The translations under genes and the position numbers were made by a program. From NCBI GenBank assembly GCA_963693365.1, contig CAVNZM010000014.1, forward strand, positions 1,612,001 to 1,676,000: a stretch of DNA of 64,000 nt. Reading direction: 5' to 3'. Below the pieces are notes generated by a model. The model was not told the DNA's origin. It saw nothing but the letters and a program-made list of their open reading frames with translations, and made no database searches. Shown one piece after another: positions 28,876 to 40,397 of the stretch. Numbering within the stretch: position 1 is the first letter of the stretch; each line of letters opens with the position of its first letter. The stretch comes from Amoebidium appalachense (taxonomy: Eukaryota; Ichthyosporea).

Positions 28876-30035
28876 TGTGTGTGTGCAGAACAAAAGGAAA
28901 CAGGAAAAGCACACTTTTTTACAGATGTAGGGAGGGAGTGATGGGTCGAGGGGCCTTCTTTTTTTGGGGGAGGGGGGGAGGGGGGGAGGGGGGGGGGGGG
29001 GGGGGGGGGGGGCTAAATACGCCATTGCTCCCGTCCCGTACTCCTTCAGATGATAGCGGACTCCTCTGTAGGGTGCCAAAATTTCGTTTGTGTTCGGGTA
29101 GCCCTGGTCACCCAGGTAAACTTTCCCCGTCGGCACACGTAAATTTTGTGGAGGGGGCTGCTCGAGGGCACAGTTCAACACTGTGCTGTCTGCACCACAT
29201 CCCTCCCCACCGGGCAAACAATGTGGAATATGCTTCCCAGTCGCATGCACCCAATACATTTTGTGCTGTGCAACCTTTCCTGCACCGATACCGATCAGCA
29301 GCCTCCGGTTTGACCTTGCACGGAACAAGAGTGCCATCAACTGCCCCGAGAACAATACGGAAGTAAGGCCAAAACTCAGGGTTTTCACGCACCCAACTAG
29401 GCACCATATATGACTCATCGGGTTGAATCATGTATTCTTCCCCGAGAGCAGCAAGCGTGGCATCGATGCCTTCTCGAAAACGCCTGCAGCACACAATGAT
29501 GTCTGATTATTTTCCACATTCCTACATATAAGCTTCATTGAAAACAACAGCAAAACCTTGAGACAGTGCACGCGCACGTGCACCCTGGACAGTGGAACAC
29601 AACCCATTCGGAGCATTGTTGTTTAACAAGCACAGACAAATGCTGCAAACACACAGCCAATAACATAATTCAACAGGGCAGGAGTCATAGCACTACATAC
29701 CGGCTCACGGTCTCGGTGCTGTGTTGGAAACGTTCGGCAACGTTCCTGACTGCAACACCCTGCCCAAGGGTATACAGCATCATGCAGGTAACTTCCTGAG
29801 CGTCCATGTTATCACTCTCTTCAATGAATGGAGCCAACTTCTCAATTAACTCCCTTGCAACATATGGACTCACGCGTAGGACATCGTTCACCCTTGTCTC
29901 GTGAGCTGTGCCAAGCAGTTCTTGCACATACTCTCTACCACTGAGCGGGGAAGTACGACAGGGCTCTTTGAGCTCTGGGCTATAGGTCAAGGCTGCAATC
30001 GCAGCCAAAACGGCTATGTTCCGGGCTGCATACAT
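28210..30035 (-). pseudogene. PIF/Harbinger (HARBI1-like) transposase, three exons, one frameshift
   Basis: Exon 1 30035-29701 (ATG; YTLGQGVAVRNVAERFQHS, the Harbinger N-terminal helix motif) ends in phase 2 at CG|GTATGT. Exon 2 starts at 29483 (GCTGCAG|G, phase matched) with FWPYFRIVLGAVDGT, carrying the first catalytic Asp, then RYRCRKGCTAQNVLGACDW. The frame then shifts near 29215-29240, and GCGADSTVLN, VYLGDQGYPN (second Asp) and PYRGVRYHLKE follow in another frame. Exon 3 28527-28210 has FNLRHAKARVVIERFYGMLK with the catalytic Glu. The donor of the second intron is unclear; a GC or weak GT site near 29040 is needed. Known role: DDE nuclease for cut-and-paste transposition at TTA/TAA targets. 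All three DDE residues remain, so decay is slight. The partner Myb-like protein and clear terminal repeats were not found. Confidence 0.8.
28812..28885 (+). repeat. (GT)n microsatellite in Harbinger intron 2
   Basis: (GT)n of about 74 bp. The same intron also carries a G-run tract at 28966-29012. Confidence 0.95.
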
Positions 30036-30198
30036 GGTGAGTGTCTCAAATAAAACCGTATACAACTCAGCACTTTCGTGGTTTATTACTGCTTATCACT
30101 ATGGTGTATATGTGTAGCGGGTCTGCAATTGCAAGTCACCGACCGGTGATGAACAGCGTGACAGCTGCAGAGCAAATCTAACCCGAAATCGTACGTGG

Positions 30199-30244
30199 GC
30201 TGTTTGGCATCCATGGGTTATCTACCCGGCTTAACCCAGGTTTA
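30199..30244 (+). repeat. MITE-end-like fragment at the truncated edge of the Ngaro-like element
   Basis: GGGCTGTTTGGCATCC resembles the left end of the candidate MITE at 16971 and is followed by a similar run of GGTT/TTTAG words. It abuts exactly the point where the A2 repeat of the minus-strand retrotransposon is cut off. Confidence 0.35.
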
Positions 30245-30420
30245 GCCTACATGGTTATGTTGGTATCGAACACCCATCCTACGTGTCTACCCAGAAAAAT
30301 ATTTATGTCAATAATTTCCACAAATAAAACCTCTATGAAAACTACTCCGGGACGTGTGTTGCCTCTAGGGGGACATCCCCTTGGACGAAAGTGAACCTGC
30401 AATGGTTGTAAACCACGGCA
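30245..30420 (-). repeat. B1 (30420-30332) and truncated A2 (30332-30245) of the minus Ngaro-like copy
   Basis: B1 matches 62266-62354 and 62828-62916. A2 matches the first roughly 88 bases of 57473-57822 and then stops. Confidence 0.88.
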
Positions 30421-30448
30421 CGAGAGCAGTATGCTTGCTCCAAAGGTT

Positions 30449-31512
30449 TCACTTAAGAATAGAGGCGAATACACGTGTGGTGGTGGCAGCAATGGAGGCC
30501 GGACGAAGTCGGGTATAGATCAGGAAGCAGTCGGAGGACCACCGGCCGAGTTGTTTGATCCGGGAGTCGTCGACCCCGGCCTCAGCCAGTGCTGTGGCCC
30601 CCCCGATGCGGAGGCTGTGTCCGGCAAACCGGGAGGGTGAGAGGCCTGCCTGGGAGAGGAGGGCACGGAAATCGGCAGAGAAAGCACTCTTGGTGTAGGG
30701 GATGCCACCGAGACTGAAGAGGGGGTCGTCGGGTTGACCGGACGTTGTATCCAGGAACTGCCGGAGGAGATGGGCTGGGGAGAAGTGGGTGAGGGGCAGG
30801 GCAGCTAGGGTGACGTTGACACCTCGGGCCTGTACATCCGTCTTAGAGGTTGGCAGGTGGAGGGTGGCATGGGACAAAGTACCGGTGGGGGTGTAGCTGA
30901 AGGTCACGTCCTTCCGTTTAACGTGACGGGACGGGTCGAAAGAAGTCAGGGTCTTGGAGGTATATTCCCCTGAACGGAGGAGACCACAGAAACCGACGAT
31001 GAGGGCCGTCCATAGCCGGAGATTGGCCGAGGAGGCCTTGGTGGGGCACTGGCCGTGGAGTAGGCGGAGGTGGGAGGGGAGGAGGGGTTCCCTGCCGGTG
31101 GATGAGCGGGGTCGGATGTTGTGAGAAAGCTGCCATCGGCCTACCCCCCGTAAGAACCAGGCCAGAGACTTGTCGTGGGGGTAGGGAGCAGGGAGGCCCA
31201 TGTCGAGGTGGAGCCTGGTGATGGCCGAATTGTAGCCGGTTAAGGAAGAGGCCTGTACCCCTCGTTGGGCACACCAGGCGAGAAAAAGTTGTACGGTGTG
31301 TGGGGAGGCCGGGAGGGAGGACCCGGAGGAGGATTGCAGCCGAGATGCCACACAGAAATCGATGAACACTTTTTGCACCCGGGAGTAAAAGGCCCGAGAG
31401 TCGAGGTTGAGACTCAGGGCCTGGCATTCCTGCAGGGTAGTGGTGGCTCGAAGTAGCTCGGCCGGAGCAAAGTGGGGGGCCAATCTGCCAGTGTTGCTCC
31501 GGAACGGGAGAT
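30449..31512 (-). CDS. Tyrosine recombinase of the Ngaro/PAT-like element
   Basis: The recognisable domain runs to a stop at 30449-30451. Catalytic landmarks are GLLRSGEY (first Arg), HSLRIGGAT (His-x-x-Arg) and GRWSSDCFLIYTRL (Trp region and nucleophilic Tyr), so the R-H-R-Y set is complete. The frame has no good ATG near its start. It opens right after CTAAC-C17-AG (31535-31513), which looks like a branch point, pyrimidine tract and 3' splice site. Splicing from an upstream exon is a likely way to express it. In the plus copy the same domain is fused in frame to the RT. Role in the family: circular cDNA integration by site-specific recombination. Confidence 0.85.
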
Positions 31513-31531
31513 CTGGGGGGGGGGGGGGGGG

Positions 31532-33172
31532 TTAGCCCAAGGGAAGGGATAGGAACTCGTGGACCCAGGAGGGGAAGGGGCAGGGCTCCGGTTGCAGGGA
31601 AGGTCGGAGTCGTCGGGCCCGGGGAAGTTGGTTACGAGAAATGGCATCGGCCAGATGGTTGAGGGGTCCTGGTAGGTAGGATGCCTGTAACGTAAATTGG
31701 TATTGCATTTCCATGCGGGTGATGAACCGAATAAGTTTGGCCATCACGGGGTGGGGGGAAGACCGGGAGTGCAGGTCAGACACAGCACCCGTGTTGTCGC
31801 ATAAAATACGGACATGGTGGGTGGACCAGGAGGGGGCCCAGAGGGCCACGGCGGCTGCGATGGCCAGGAGTTCGATGACGGAAGAACCGAGTTTACCCTC
31901 ATGAGCATAGAGGGCTTGGGTGGAGGGGGACCAGGGCATGAAGAACCATTGGTCGAGCCAGTGGCCACCTAGACCCACCGATCCGGCAGCATCAGTGGCC
32001 AGGGTGGTGTATGTGGGGGGTGTGATGAGGTGCACCCCATTCCATGATGTGAGGAACTGGTGCCATTCGGCTATGTCGGCCCGGGCGGCAGCAGTCAGTC
32101 GTATGTGGTGGTGGCCGGCAAGGTGTGGGTGGGTCCGGAGAAGGGCCCATAGGCGCTGGGAGAAGGCCCTCCCGGGGGGAACCAGCTGGGCACACCAGGT
32201 GAGTTTGCCGAGGAGGGACTGGAGGTCCCGAATGGTGATGGTGGGCTTTGGGTGGGAAGTGAGGTCGAGTAGGTCCGAGAGCTTGGAAGCCGGGATTCGT
32301 GCCTCCATGGCGATGGAGTCGAATTCGATACCGATGAAGACGACACGGGTAGCCGGGCCCTGCATCTTGTCTTCGGAGATGGCAATGTGCAGCTCTCGGC
32401 AGAGTTGCAGGAAGGTGGATAGGTGACGTTGGCACTGCTGTTGTGTGGGTACGACTATAATCCAGTCGTCTACGTAGTGGCGGATGAGGGTAATACCGTG
32501 CTGGTGTGCCAGCCACTGTAGGGTGGCCGCGATCCGTTCCCAGATGGCGGGGCTAGATTTCAGACCGAAGGGCAGTCTGGTTTCAACGTAAAAATGCCCT
32601 TGCCATTTGAATGCCATTAAGTGGTGGTCTTCCGGTCGGATGGGCATGTGCCGGAAGGCAGCCTGCACATCTGCCACGGCCATGTAGCAGCCGGGGCCTG
32701 CGTCGAGAATGAGTTGGGTGACATCCCGGGCGCGAATGTACTGAAGTTCGTCGGGGTAGGTGATGCTGTCATTGACACTGCTACCCCGGGGCCAGGAGAG
32801 GTGGTGGATTCGACGGTACTTGGGGGGGTTCCCTTTCTTGGTAACGGCGCCGATGGGGGAGGAACGGTGGACGGGAAATTCGTCAAAGAATTGGGCCGGG
32901 GAGAGGGGGCCGCGCAGGTGGCCGAGGGCGACTTCTTTGGCAATATCCACCGTGATAGCGGCAGCTGCCTCCGGGGTGGTGGGTAGGTTGGGGCCCACCC
33001 GAGAGGTGGAGGGGCCGCGATAGCCGATGTCGACGCCGAATTCGACATCGTGGAGGAGTTGTGCGGCGAATGGTTGGTCCGGGTAGGAGGCCAGCAGTTC
33101 CCGGAGGTGGGAGGTGTCAATGTGGTGCTGGGGCAGCGGGCGGGCCTCCGGGTCTGAGCCTCGGGGGAAGGG
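31532..33172 (-). CDS. Reverse transcriptase-RNase H of the Ngaro/PAT-like element, 5' end cut by Copia
   Basis: The frame is open from the Copia insertion to TAA at 31534-31532. Landmarks are ELLASYPDQ and GVDIGYRGP upstream of the RT, VADVQAAFRHMPI, LPFGLKSSPAIW, the catalytic RHYVDDWIIV, then RNase H pieces ATDAAGSVGLGG, SSVIELLAI and LCDNTGAV. The arrangement is DIRS-type, with RNase H directly after RT. The stop codon sits inside the CTAAC that precedes the poly(C)-AG. No methyltransferase domain is seen, in line with Ngaro/PAT rather than DIRS1. Confidence 0.88.
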   Translation of the reverse strand, partial: PFPRGSDPEARPLPQHHIDTSHLRELLASYPDQPFAAQLLHDVEFGVDIGYRGPSTSRVGPNLPTTPEAAAAITVDIAKEVALGHLRGPLSPAQFFDEFPVHRSSPIGAVTKKGNPPKYRRIHHLSWPRGSSVNDSITYPDELQYIRARDVTQLILDAGPGCYMAVADVQAAFRHMPIRPEDHHLMAFKWQGHFYVETRLPFGLKSSPAIWERIAATLQWLAHQHGITLIRHYVDDWIIVVPTQQQCQRHLSTFLQLCRELHIAISEDKMQGPATRVVFIGIEFDSIAMEARIPASKLSDLLDLTSHPKPTITIRDLQSLLGKLTWCAQLVPPGRAFSQRLWALLRTHPHLAGHHHIRLTAAARADIAEWHQFLTSWNGVHLITPPTYTTLATDAAGSVGLGGHWLDQWFFMPWSPSTQALYAHEGKLGSSVIELLAIAAAVALWAPSWSTHHVRILCDNTGAVSDLHSRSSPHPVMAKLIRFITRMEMQYQFTLQASYLPGPLNHLADAISRNQLPRARRLRPSLQPEPCPFPSWVHEFLSLPLG

Positions 33173-33177
33173 GTGGT
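33173..33177 (+). other. Copia target-site duplication, left (GTGGT)
   Basis: GTGGT here and at 39932-39936 flank the Copia LTRs. The other Ngaro-like copy has the uninterrupted site (ACCAC on plus at 59492-59496). Confidence 0.95.
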
Positions 33178-34102
33178 TGTTAATTTCTATAAGTATTTAG
33201 GATGTAAGCAGAGACACAGTGGTGCAGTGTGAAAACACCACAGACACACACAACAACAAAACACGGAACGATCGGAGCAGTGTACACAACAGACATCAAT
33301 GTTTAGACACGACTGAACTGAATTTATTCTGATCTTCGAATAAATACCTGAAATTCCTCTAAGTCCAATCCATACATGATTTCCGACCAGTCGGAAATCA
33401 GATCCATCTCTAATAGAAACCAATCACTAAGAACCAATTGCTTTCAGAGAGATCCGGTACGCGGAGGCGTACACGATAGGACACAGACACTAGTTAAGAT
33501 CAACTCGTGTCATCATCAAGGAAGTTCTAACCTATGACATACTGCAAAGACTCAGACATATCACACTTAACCTTGATGATTGGTTAAAGCCCGGCAACAC
33601 ATGAAAACTAAAGTGAATTAATGAAGTCTAAACACACATGCTATTCTAAGTGTAGCCTAAGTGTGTTACCGTCCAATGAACACGTATTAAGTAACACAAA
33701 TCTACCTAACATATATTAGTAGAAAAGAAATACGATTATACACATGAAGACAAGGAGAGAAAGAAAAGAAAATAAGGAAGGAGAAAGAGGAAGGAAAAGA
33801 GAGCACAGATCAACAAACAAGATAGTAATAGCATAACTATAACCAGAGATATTTATGTACACACGAACATGTACACGTCTCTCCCTGAGTGGGTGGATCC
33901 GTGTACACACATATAAATATTCTAATCGATATTACAATACACGATTAAAGCCGATACAACACGATTACAAGTATACAAGCATATCGGAGATCGATGCTAC
34001 ACTTTACATAATAGGAGTGTGGCATTTACACTAAGCATATGAACTGAAACATAACACAAACTGAGAAGATCTTACCATATGTAAATACTACGTATTACAA
34101 CA
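33178..34102 (-). repeat. Copia 3' LTR (925 bp)
   Basis: Begins TGTTAATTTC and ends TATTACAACA on plus. Same length as, and apparently identical to, 39007-39931. Confidence 0.97.
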
Positions 34103-34111
34103 TCCCCACTT
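34103..34111 (-). other. Copia polypurine tract
   Basis: AAGTGGGGA on minus directly precedes the 3' LTR. This is the expected primer position for plus-strand cDNA synthesis. Confidence 0.75.
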
Positions 34112-34210
34112 AAGACTTTGAAGTTTGTGTTATCATATCCCCACTGAACTAGTGAAATCTCCCCACTTGAGAACAGAAACGGAAAAAAAAAATTAAAGTG
34201 TGTACTTTTC

Positions 34211-34318
34211 CGGGGGGGGGGGGGGGGGGGGGGGAGAAGGGGGGGGGGGGGGAGGGGGGGGGGGGGGGGAAGGGGGGGGGAAGGGGGGGGAAGGGGGGGG
34301 GGGGGGAGGGGGGAAGGG
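34211..34318 (+). repeat. G-run low-complexity tract inside the Copia element
   Basis: Poly(G) blocks broken by A, between the pol stop codon and the 3' LTR. As the element is young, the tract was either carried by the element or expanded after insertion. Confidence 0.93.
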
Positions 34319-34533
34319 AACCGGGGCAAAAACAACGAATATATATAACGTGTATAGGCGGTGTTTGATTAACTGGGTTTTAAACCAGTGAAAGATAGAG
34401 TAGAGTGATGGTACAGGTCAAACCTTATATATAAACCCTAAGTGGGCATACCCACAAAGGCAATACATATGATATAATGATGTTGATAAAGTAAGTAGTA
34501 CACATGAGAAAATCACTCTTGAAGTAGGTCGGG

Positions 34534-37500
34534 TCAATCCACAATATCCGGTAAACAAAGTCGAGCACGATGGTGGACATGACTCGGGCCGGGGAGGGGT
34601 TTGGTGAGTATGTCAGCTAAGTTGTGGGCTGACTCAACGTAGTGGACAACCACGTCCCCACTGGCAATGTAGTCCTTGGTGTTGTGATACCGGACGGCAA
34701 TGTGTTTGGTACGGTGCTTGATGCCGGTGGAGTTGACGATGGCAATGGTCGACTGGTTGTCACAGTACACCGGAGTCGGAGCAAGCATGGGACAGCCGAG
34801 TTCCTTGAAGAGGTCACGGACCCAAGCAACTTCTTGGGTGCCAGCATTGAGAGCAATCAGCTCAGCTTCAGTGGTGCTGGTGGCCGTGATGGGCTGGAGC
34901 TTGGAGTACCAGATGACGGGCATACCAGCAAACACGATAATGTAGCCGGTGGTAGACTTCTTGCTGTCGGCACAACCAGCAAAGTCAGCATCCGTGTAGC
35001 ATTCGAGTATGGGGGACTGGGTGGCCGAGTACTTGTAGTCAATGCCAAGGGCAATGGTGCCGAGCAGGTACCGGGCCACACGACGGAGAAGGTCCCAGTG
35101 AGTCTTGCCGGGGTTGGTGCTGAACCGACCAAGGAAGCCGATGGCATAGGCAATGTCGGGACGTGTGCACCGTGCCACCCAGAGGAGACGGCCGAGTAAC
35201 TCACGGTAGGGCACGGTGAACGGTTGGGGGGGGCAATCAGCCAGGGAGACGGTGGTGCCTGCAGGGATGGGGGTAGACTTGGACTTGGCATCGGTGAGGT
35301 TGAAGTCGTGGATGATATCCATGATGTAAGACCTCTGGTGCATGTGGAGGTGATGGGGATCAGAGTGATTAAAATCAACACCGAGCATACGGTCAAATGG
35401 ACTCATACGACAGCTGGCCATCTTGCTGATGTGGGCAGCCAGGTCACTGGCAGCAGTAGAACCCCGGGTGTTGGTGATGGTGGAGTCATCGACGTAGTTA
35501 CCAGCCCGTACCACATCGTTGTTGGGGAAGAACCGGAGGTAGATGCACGGGTCGGTCTTAGTACGGGTCAGGCCATGGGCAAGAAGAATGCCGTCGAGGA
35601 AGTCGTACCAAGCCTTGGAGGCTTGCTTGAGGCCGTACAGGGCTTTCTTGAGTCTCCAGACCTTGCCCAGTGTGGCCATGGTGATGAATCCCGGGGGGTT
35701 GTTTCATGTAGATGGTCTCGGTGAGTGGGCTGTTGAGAAAGGCCGTAGACACGTCGAGTTGATGTATGTCATGACCTTCAACAACGGCCAGAGCTAGGAT
35801 GGCACGGAGAGCAGCCGGACGGATGACAGGGCTCTCAATCAACTCATAGTCAACACCGTATTGCTGACTGAAGCCTTGAGCAACACCACGTGCCTTGATC
35901 TTGGTGTCACCAGCCGAGTTGAGAGTTTTCTCGGAGACAATCCACTTGAAGCCGACGATGTTAGCACCAGGGGGAGGGTCAACAAGTTCAAAGATGTCTT
36001 TGTCGACGAAGGCTTGATACTCAGCAGTCAGGGCTGACTTGACCTGATCACCATTGGGTCCGGAACAGAGTTGACGGACAAGTTTGGGTAGTTGGTCGAT
36101 GTTGATGGGGGGACCGGGGGGGACTGGCAGGGTGGTGGTGGCTTGAAGTCCAACCTTGCCCTGGAGACGGGCAGAACGACGGGGTGCAGGAACCGGGGTA
36201 GGTGGAGACGGTGGGGGGGGAACTTGGAAGTTCGGAAGTGCAGGGGGGGCAACCTCCGGGCTGGACGGGGCCGAGTGGAAGTTGTCGGGGGAGCCGGGTC
36301 GGATGGGTGTGACGTTGCCAGGGCCAGGATGAGGGTCGGCAGGCTGGACGGGCACGGGGGCAGGGGGGCCGGTGGGGGGGGGGTGTCGGGGGGGAACGAC
36401 GATGGCAGGAGGGGGGCCAGAGTACACCAGACAAACATCATCTTCAGTGTCAACTGTGGGGGGTGGGGTGGTCGAGGTAGCAGTGGTGTCGGGGGTCGGA
36501 AGGGTTGATGGAATGTCGGACGGGAGATAAGCTGATTCGTCGAAAATCACATCACGGAAGAGGCCGACACGATGGGTGGTGGCATTGAAGATCCGGTGGC
36601 AGTGTGATTGAAGATCATAGCCGATATACATGCCGAGTTTGACGGTGGGGGCCAGCTTGTTCCGTTTAGAGGCTGGCACGTGAGTGTAGGCAGGGCAACC
36701 GAACACTTTGAGCTCGGAGATGTCGGGCTTGACACCGTAGAAAACCTCGAATGGTGTACGACCATTGGCAGTCGTGGACGGGGTGACATTGATGATGTAG
36801 GCGGCATGTTGGAGGGCCTCAGCCCACAGTTTGGGAGACAGAGACTGATCTTGGACTTGATGGAGGAGGCAACGGACAATCTCTTGGAGGAACCGCATAC
36901 GTCGTTCAACATAGCCGTTCAGTTGAGGGCAGTCCACCGGAGCATAGCTGGCCTTGATGCCCTGGGAGAGGCAAAAAGCACGGGTATCCTTGGAGGTGAA
37001 CTCAGAGCCGGAGTCGAAGTGGTAAACACCAACTTTGGAGGGGGCATGGGTGGCAACGAGGTTGGTGTGAGCTGTGAGAATATCCAGGGTGGTGGTACGG
37101 TCGGCCATCGGGTAGATCTTGACGAGGCCAGAGGCACGGCAGACAGTGACGAGAGCAACCTTGGAACCTCCGTACGATGTTGTGGTAGGCTCAAAAAAAT
37201 CCCAATGCCATTCATGACCGGGGATGTTGGAGTGAGGACGGTCACCCCTGAACGGAGCCTTGGTGGTCTTACCCATATTGCAGCCATGACAATCAGGAAC
37301 ATCACAGGCGAGGACAGAGGAGGGGAGACCAATAACAAGGTCGTGTTTCACCATGTCCTTGATGCTGGTCATAGCTCGGTGCCCCAGACGATGGTGCCAG
37401 ATGGATGGGTTAACACTGGTAGTGGCAGCCAGAGCCACAGGACGAGTGGGTGGTTGAATGGTGTAGTCCTTGAAGTAATACAGACCGTTGTGTAGACGGA

Positions 37501-38944
37501 GGTTGACGAGATGACGGCCGGTGAGTCGGTCGAAGAGGAATGACGGAGTGGAGGCATCGTTCAAATCACCCTTGATGTATTCGGCAGCAGCTTGGGATGT
37601 TGAAATGAGGAAGGCTTGGCCAGACGGGGTGTAGTAGGCTTCAATGGTTAGGGTGTTAGTGCCATGGTCGGTGGTGGTGTTGATGACGATATGGCCGGTG
37701 TGAGTGGCCAAGACGGGGGTGCCATTGAAGGCAGCAACGGGAGTCGGTGTCGGAAGGGGAGTGAGGTCATGGAAGAACTCACGGGTGGGGCAAACAGTCA
37801 TGTTGCACCCGGAATCCCAGGCAGGGTCGGAGGACACGGGGACGGAGCTAGCATTGTATGCCGAGAAAGCAAAGGAGACAGATTTCTCACTGCCTTGACG
37901 GGAACGGTTGTGTCTGGACATACGGCATTTCGGCTCAGGGCAATCGATGATCGTGTGATCAGGCTCGTGGCAGTAAGAGCATTCTTTCACGGACGGGGTG
38001 TTAGAACGAGCCGGGGAATCAGAACGACGGGAACCCGAGAAACGGGAACGACTGGGGGAACGAGACGTGGACCGGAAGGCAGGCCGGTGGGGGGAACGGG
38101 ATCGGGTGTGCTGACGGGAGAGACGAGTTCGGAGGTCCGTGCCAGAGGTACGGTCAAGTCGGGTGCGTAAGTCACGGCGAGGAAGATCACGGGGGGGAGC
38201 ACTGGCATTTAATGCCATGCTGGACTTGGAGGCACGGTGGGCACGGTTGTTCCGGAGTTGCATCTTGAGGTCTTGACGTAACTCGATGCCCTTGACGTGG
38301 TTATGGAGGGACTCGAAGTCGGGGAATAGCTTATCACCGAAGTGATAGTCTTCGATAAGACGATTGAACTCAGGGGTGAGGTCGTCTCTGGTGGTGAGTT
38401 CATTGAAGAACTTCTCAGCTAGACGAGTGAAGTGAATGGACTCATCTTGGAGAGACTGGAGCTGGTTCACGATGGTCTGCAGACGGCTCAGGTAGGTGGT
38501 GAATGATTCACCGGGCTGAAGGGCACAGGCATCCCACTGACGGTGAAGGATGCGGATCTGATCGGGTTTGCCTTGGAGATAGTGTTGACGGAATTTCCAC
38601 ATGGCCCGTTCAGGGTCCATGCCAATACGGTACTGGGCAACGGTGGTGAGGACGGAAGGGTCGATGTTCTGTATCATATGGAGCAGGAGGCAATTGCGGG
38701 CCTCTTTGAGTTCCGCGGTAGTGCCGTAGCCATAGAAGGGGGGTTCACCGTCAACCGCGACGGTGGTAGGGGGGACGTAGTTGTCAGCAAGGACAACATC
38801 CACGAGTCGGACACCTTTAGTGCCGGTCATCATGCCGAGAAAAATGATTTCCCATTGAAAATAGGTAGTTTTGCTATCGGGACCAGTCTTCCCTTCACCT
38901 TTCCACATGGTGATTTTGTTTACGCCAGTTTTGTTTGGATCCAT
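34534..38944 (-). CDS. Copia gag-pol polyprotein with one frameshift
   Basis: ATG at 38944, 62 bases after the 5' LTR. The first frame encodes gag with zinc knuckle CSYCHEPDHTIIDC (residues 322-335), protease with DSG (about 377), integrase with HHRLGH, CHGCNMGK and the DDE residues in HWDFFEP, FDSGSEF and GYVERRMR, and the start of RT. Near 35691-35696 a C6 tract (minus) shifts the frame inside the RT motif QPPGF; C5 would restore the usual wording. The second frame continues WRLKKALYGLKQ, the catalytic NYVDDS, then RNase H (YTDADFAG, SSTEAELIAL, LADILTKPL) and stops at 34534. Everything else is intact. The shift may be a homopolymer sequencing error or a real recent mutation. Confidence 0.93.
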
Positions 38945-38989
38945 GATTGAAAAACGAGCGCGAGTTCTAGATGTGTGTAGGGAGCGTGC

Positions 38990-39006
38990 AAAAGGGCTGC
39001 ATAACC
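38990..39006 (-). other. Copia primer-binding site, half-tRNA(iMet)-like
   Basis: Directly after the 5' LTR the minus strand reads GGTTATGCAGCCC. Its first seven bases are complementary to CAUAACC, the anticodon-loop side of initiator tRNA-Met. Drosophila copia primes from the cleaved 5' half of that tRNA with a PBS starting the same way. Identity beyond GGTTATG is imperfect. Confidence 0.6.
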
Positions 39007-39931
39007 TGTTAATTTCTATAAGTATTTAGGATGTAAGCAGAGACACAGTGGTGCAGTGTGAAAACACCACAGACACACACAACAACAAAACACGGAACGA
39101 TCGGAGCAGTGTACACAACAGACATCAATGTTTAGACACGACTGAACTGAATTTATTCTGATCTTCGAATAAATACCTGAAATTCCTCTAAGTCCAATCC
39201 ATACATGATTTCCGACCAGTCGGAAATCAGATCCATCTCTAATAGAAACCAATCACTAAGAACCAATTGCTTTCAGAGAGATCCGGTACGCGGAGGCGTA
39301 CACGATAGGACACAGACACTAGTTAAGATCAACTCGTGTCATCATCAAGGAAGTTCTAACCTATGACATACTGCAAAGACTCAGACATATCACACTTAAC
39401 CTTGATGATTGGTTAAAGCCCGGCAACACATGAAAACTAAAGTGAATTAATGAAGTCTAAACACACATGCTATTCTAAGTGTAGCCTAAGTGTGTTACCG
39501 TCCAATGAACACGTATTAAGTAACACAAATCTACCTAACATATATTAGTAGAAAAGAAATACGATTATACACATGAAGACAAGGAGAGAAAGAAAAGAAA
39601 ATAAGGAAGGAGAAAGAGGAAGGAAAAGAGAGCACAGATCAACAAACAAGATAGTAATAGCATAACTATAACCAGAGATATTTATGTACACACGAACATG
39701 TACACGTCTCTCCCTGAGTGGGTGGATCCGTGTACACACATATAAATATTCTAATCGATATTACAATACACGATTAAAGCCGATACAACACGATTACAAG
39801 TATACAAGCATATCGGAGATCGATGCTACACTTTACATAATAGGAGTGTGGCATTTACACTAAGCATATGAACTGAAACATAACACAAACTGAGAAGATC
39901 TTACCATATGTAAATACTACGTATTACAACA
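39007..39931 (-). repeat. Copia 5' LTR (925 bp)
   Basis: Equal in length and apparently identical to 33178-34102. It holds the element's promoter, whose core was not resolved. Confidence 0.97.
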
Positions 39932-39936
39932 GTGGT
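39932..39936 (+). other. Copia target-site duplication, right (GTGGT)
   Basis: Second copy of the 5-bp duplication; the sequence then continues as the Ngaro-like element. Confidence 0.95.
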
Positions 39937-39972
39937 TAGCAAGGGTGGTGTACCCTTGGGGAGATCCCGGCA

Positions 39973-40006
<34 letters not shown>

Positions 40007-40397
40007 CAGGGCCCCGGGGGGTTAGAGTAGGGCAGCTGGGCCCAAGTGAGGGTTGGCAGGGAGGGCAGCGGGGCCCTGTGCAGGGGAATGTGCCCGAGCA
40101 CGCGGGGGTGTGGGCGGACACAGCGGTAGAAGAAGGGGGGGGGAGGGAGTGCTAGGTGAGTGTAAGGGGGGGGAGGCTCGTGGGATGGGGGGGGGGGAGT
40201 AAAATTATGTGCAGTGGCCAGAATAAACGTCTTTGTATAGGGACATTTATTCTTGACGCGCGCGGGCGCCGTAGTTGGCCTGCGAAATTTTGTACTCAGC
40301 CCTATTGGCCCGTTCTCCCGAGCTCCGTTTCCCTGTACTCGTGTGTCCTAGCTCCTAACCCCTATGTTCTAGCTGTGTGTGTGGGTGTGCGCGTAGA

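Larger units (their letters stand above)
33178..39931 (-). mobile_element. Copia-type (Ty1/copia) LTR retrotransposon, recent insertion
   Basis: 6754 bp with two 925-bp LTRs (33178-34102 and 39007-39931), both starting TG and ending CA. They look identical, and the flanking GTGGT duplication is perfect. On minus, the order is 5' LTR (39931-39007), primer site GGTTATGCAGCCC, gag-pol 38944-34534, polypurine AAGTGGGGA (34111-34103), 3' LTR. Domain order gag, protease, integrase, RT, RNase H defines Copia. Matching LTRs mean a young insertion. One extra C in pol is the only defect seen. Confidence 0.97.

Noticed and set aside
32617-33120. Alternative-frame proline-rich proteins overlapping the RT genes (also 35993-36453 and 60153-60300)
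   Set aside because: Shadow frames of GC-rich coding sequence; the RT, integrase and recombinase motifs fix the real frames.
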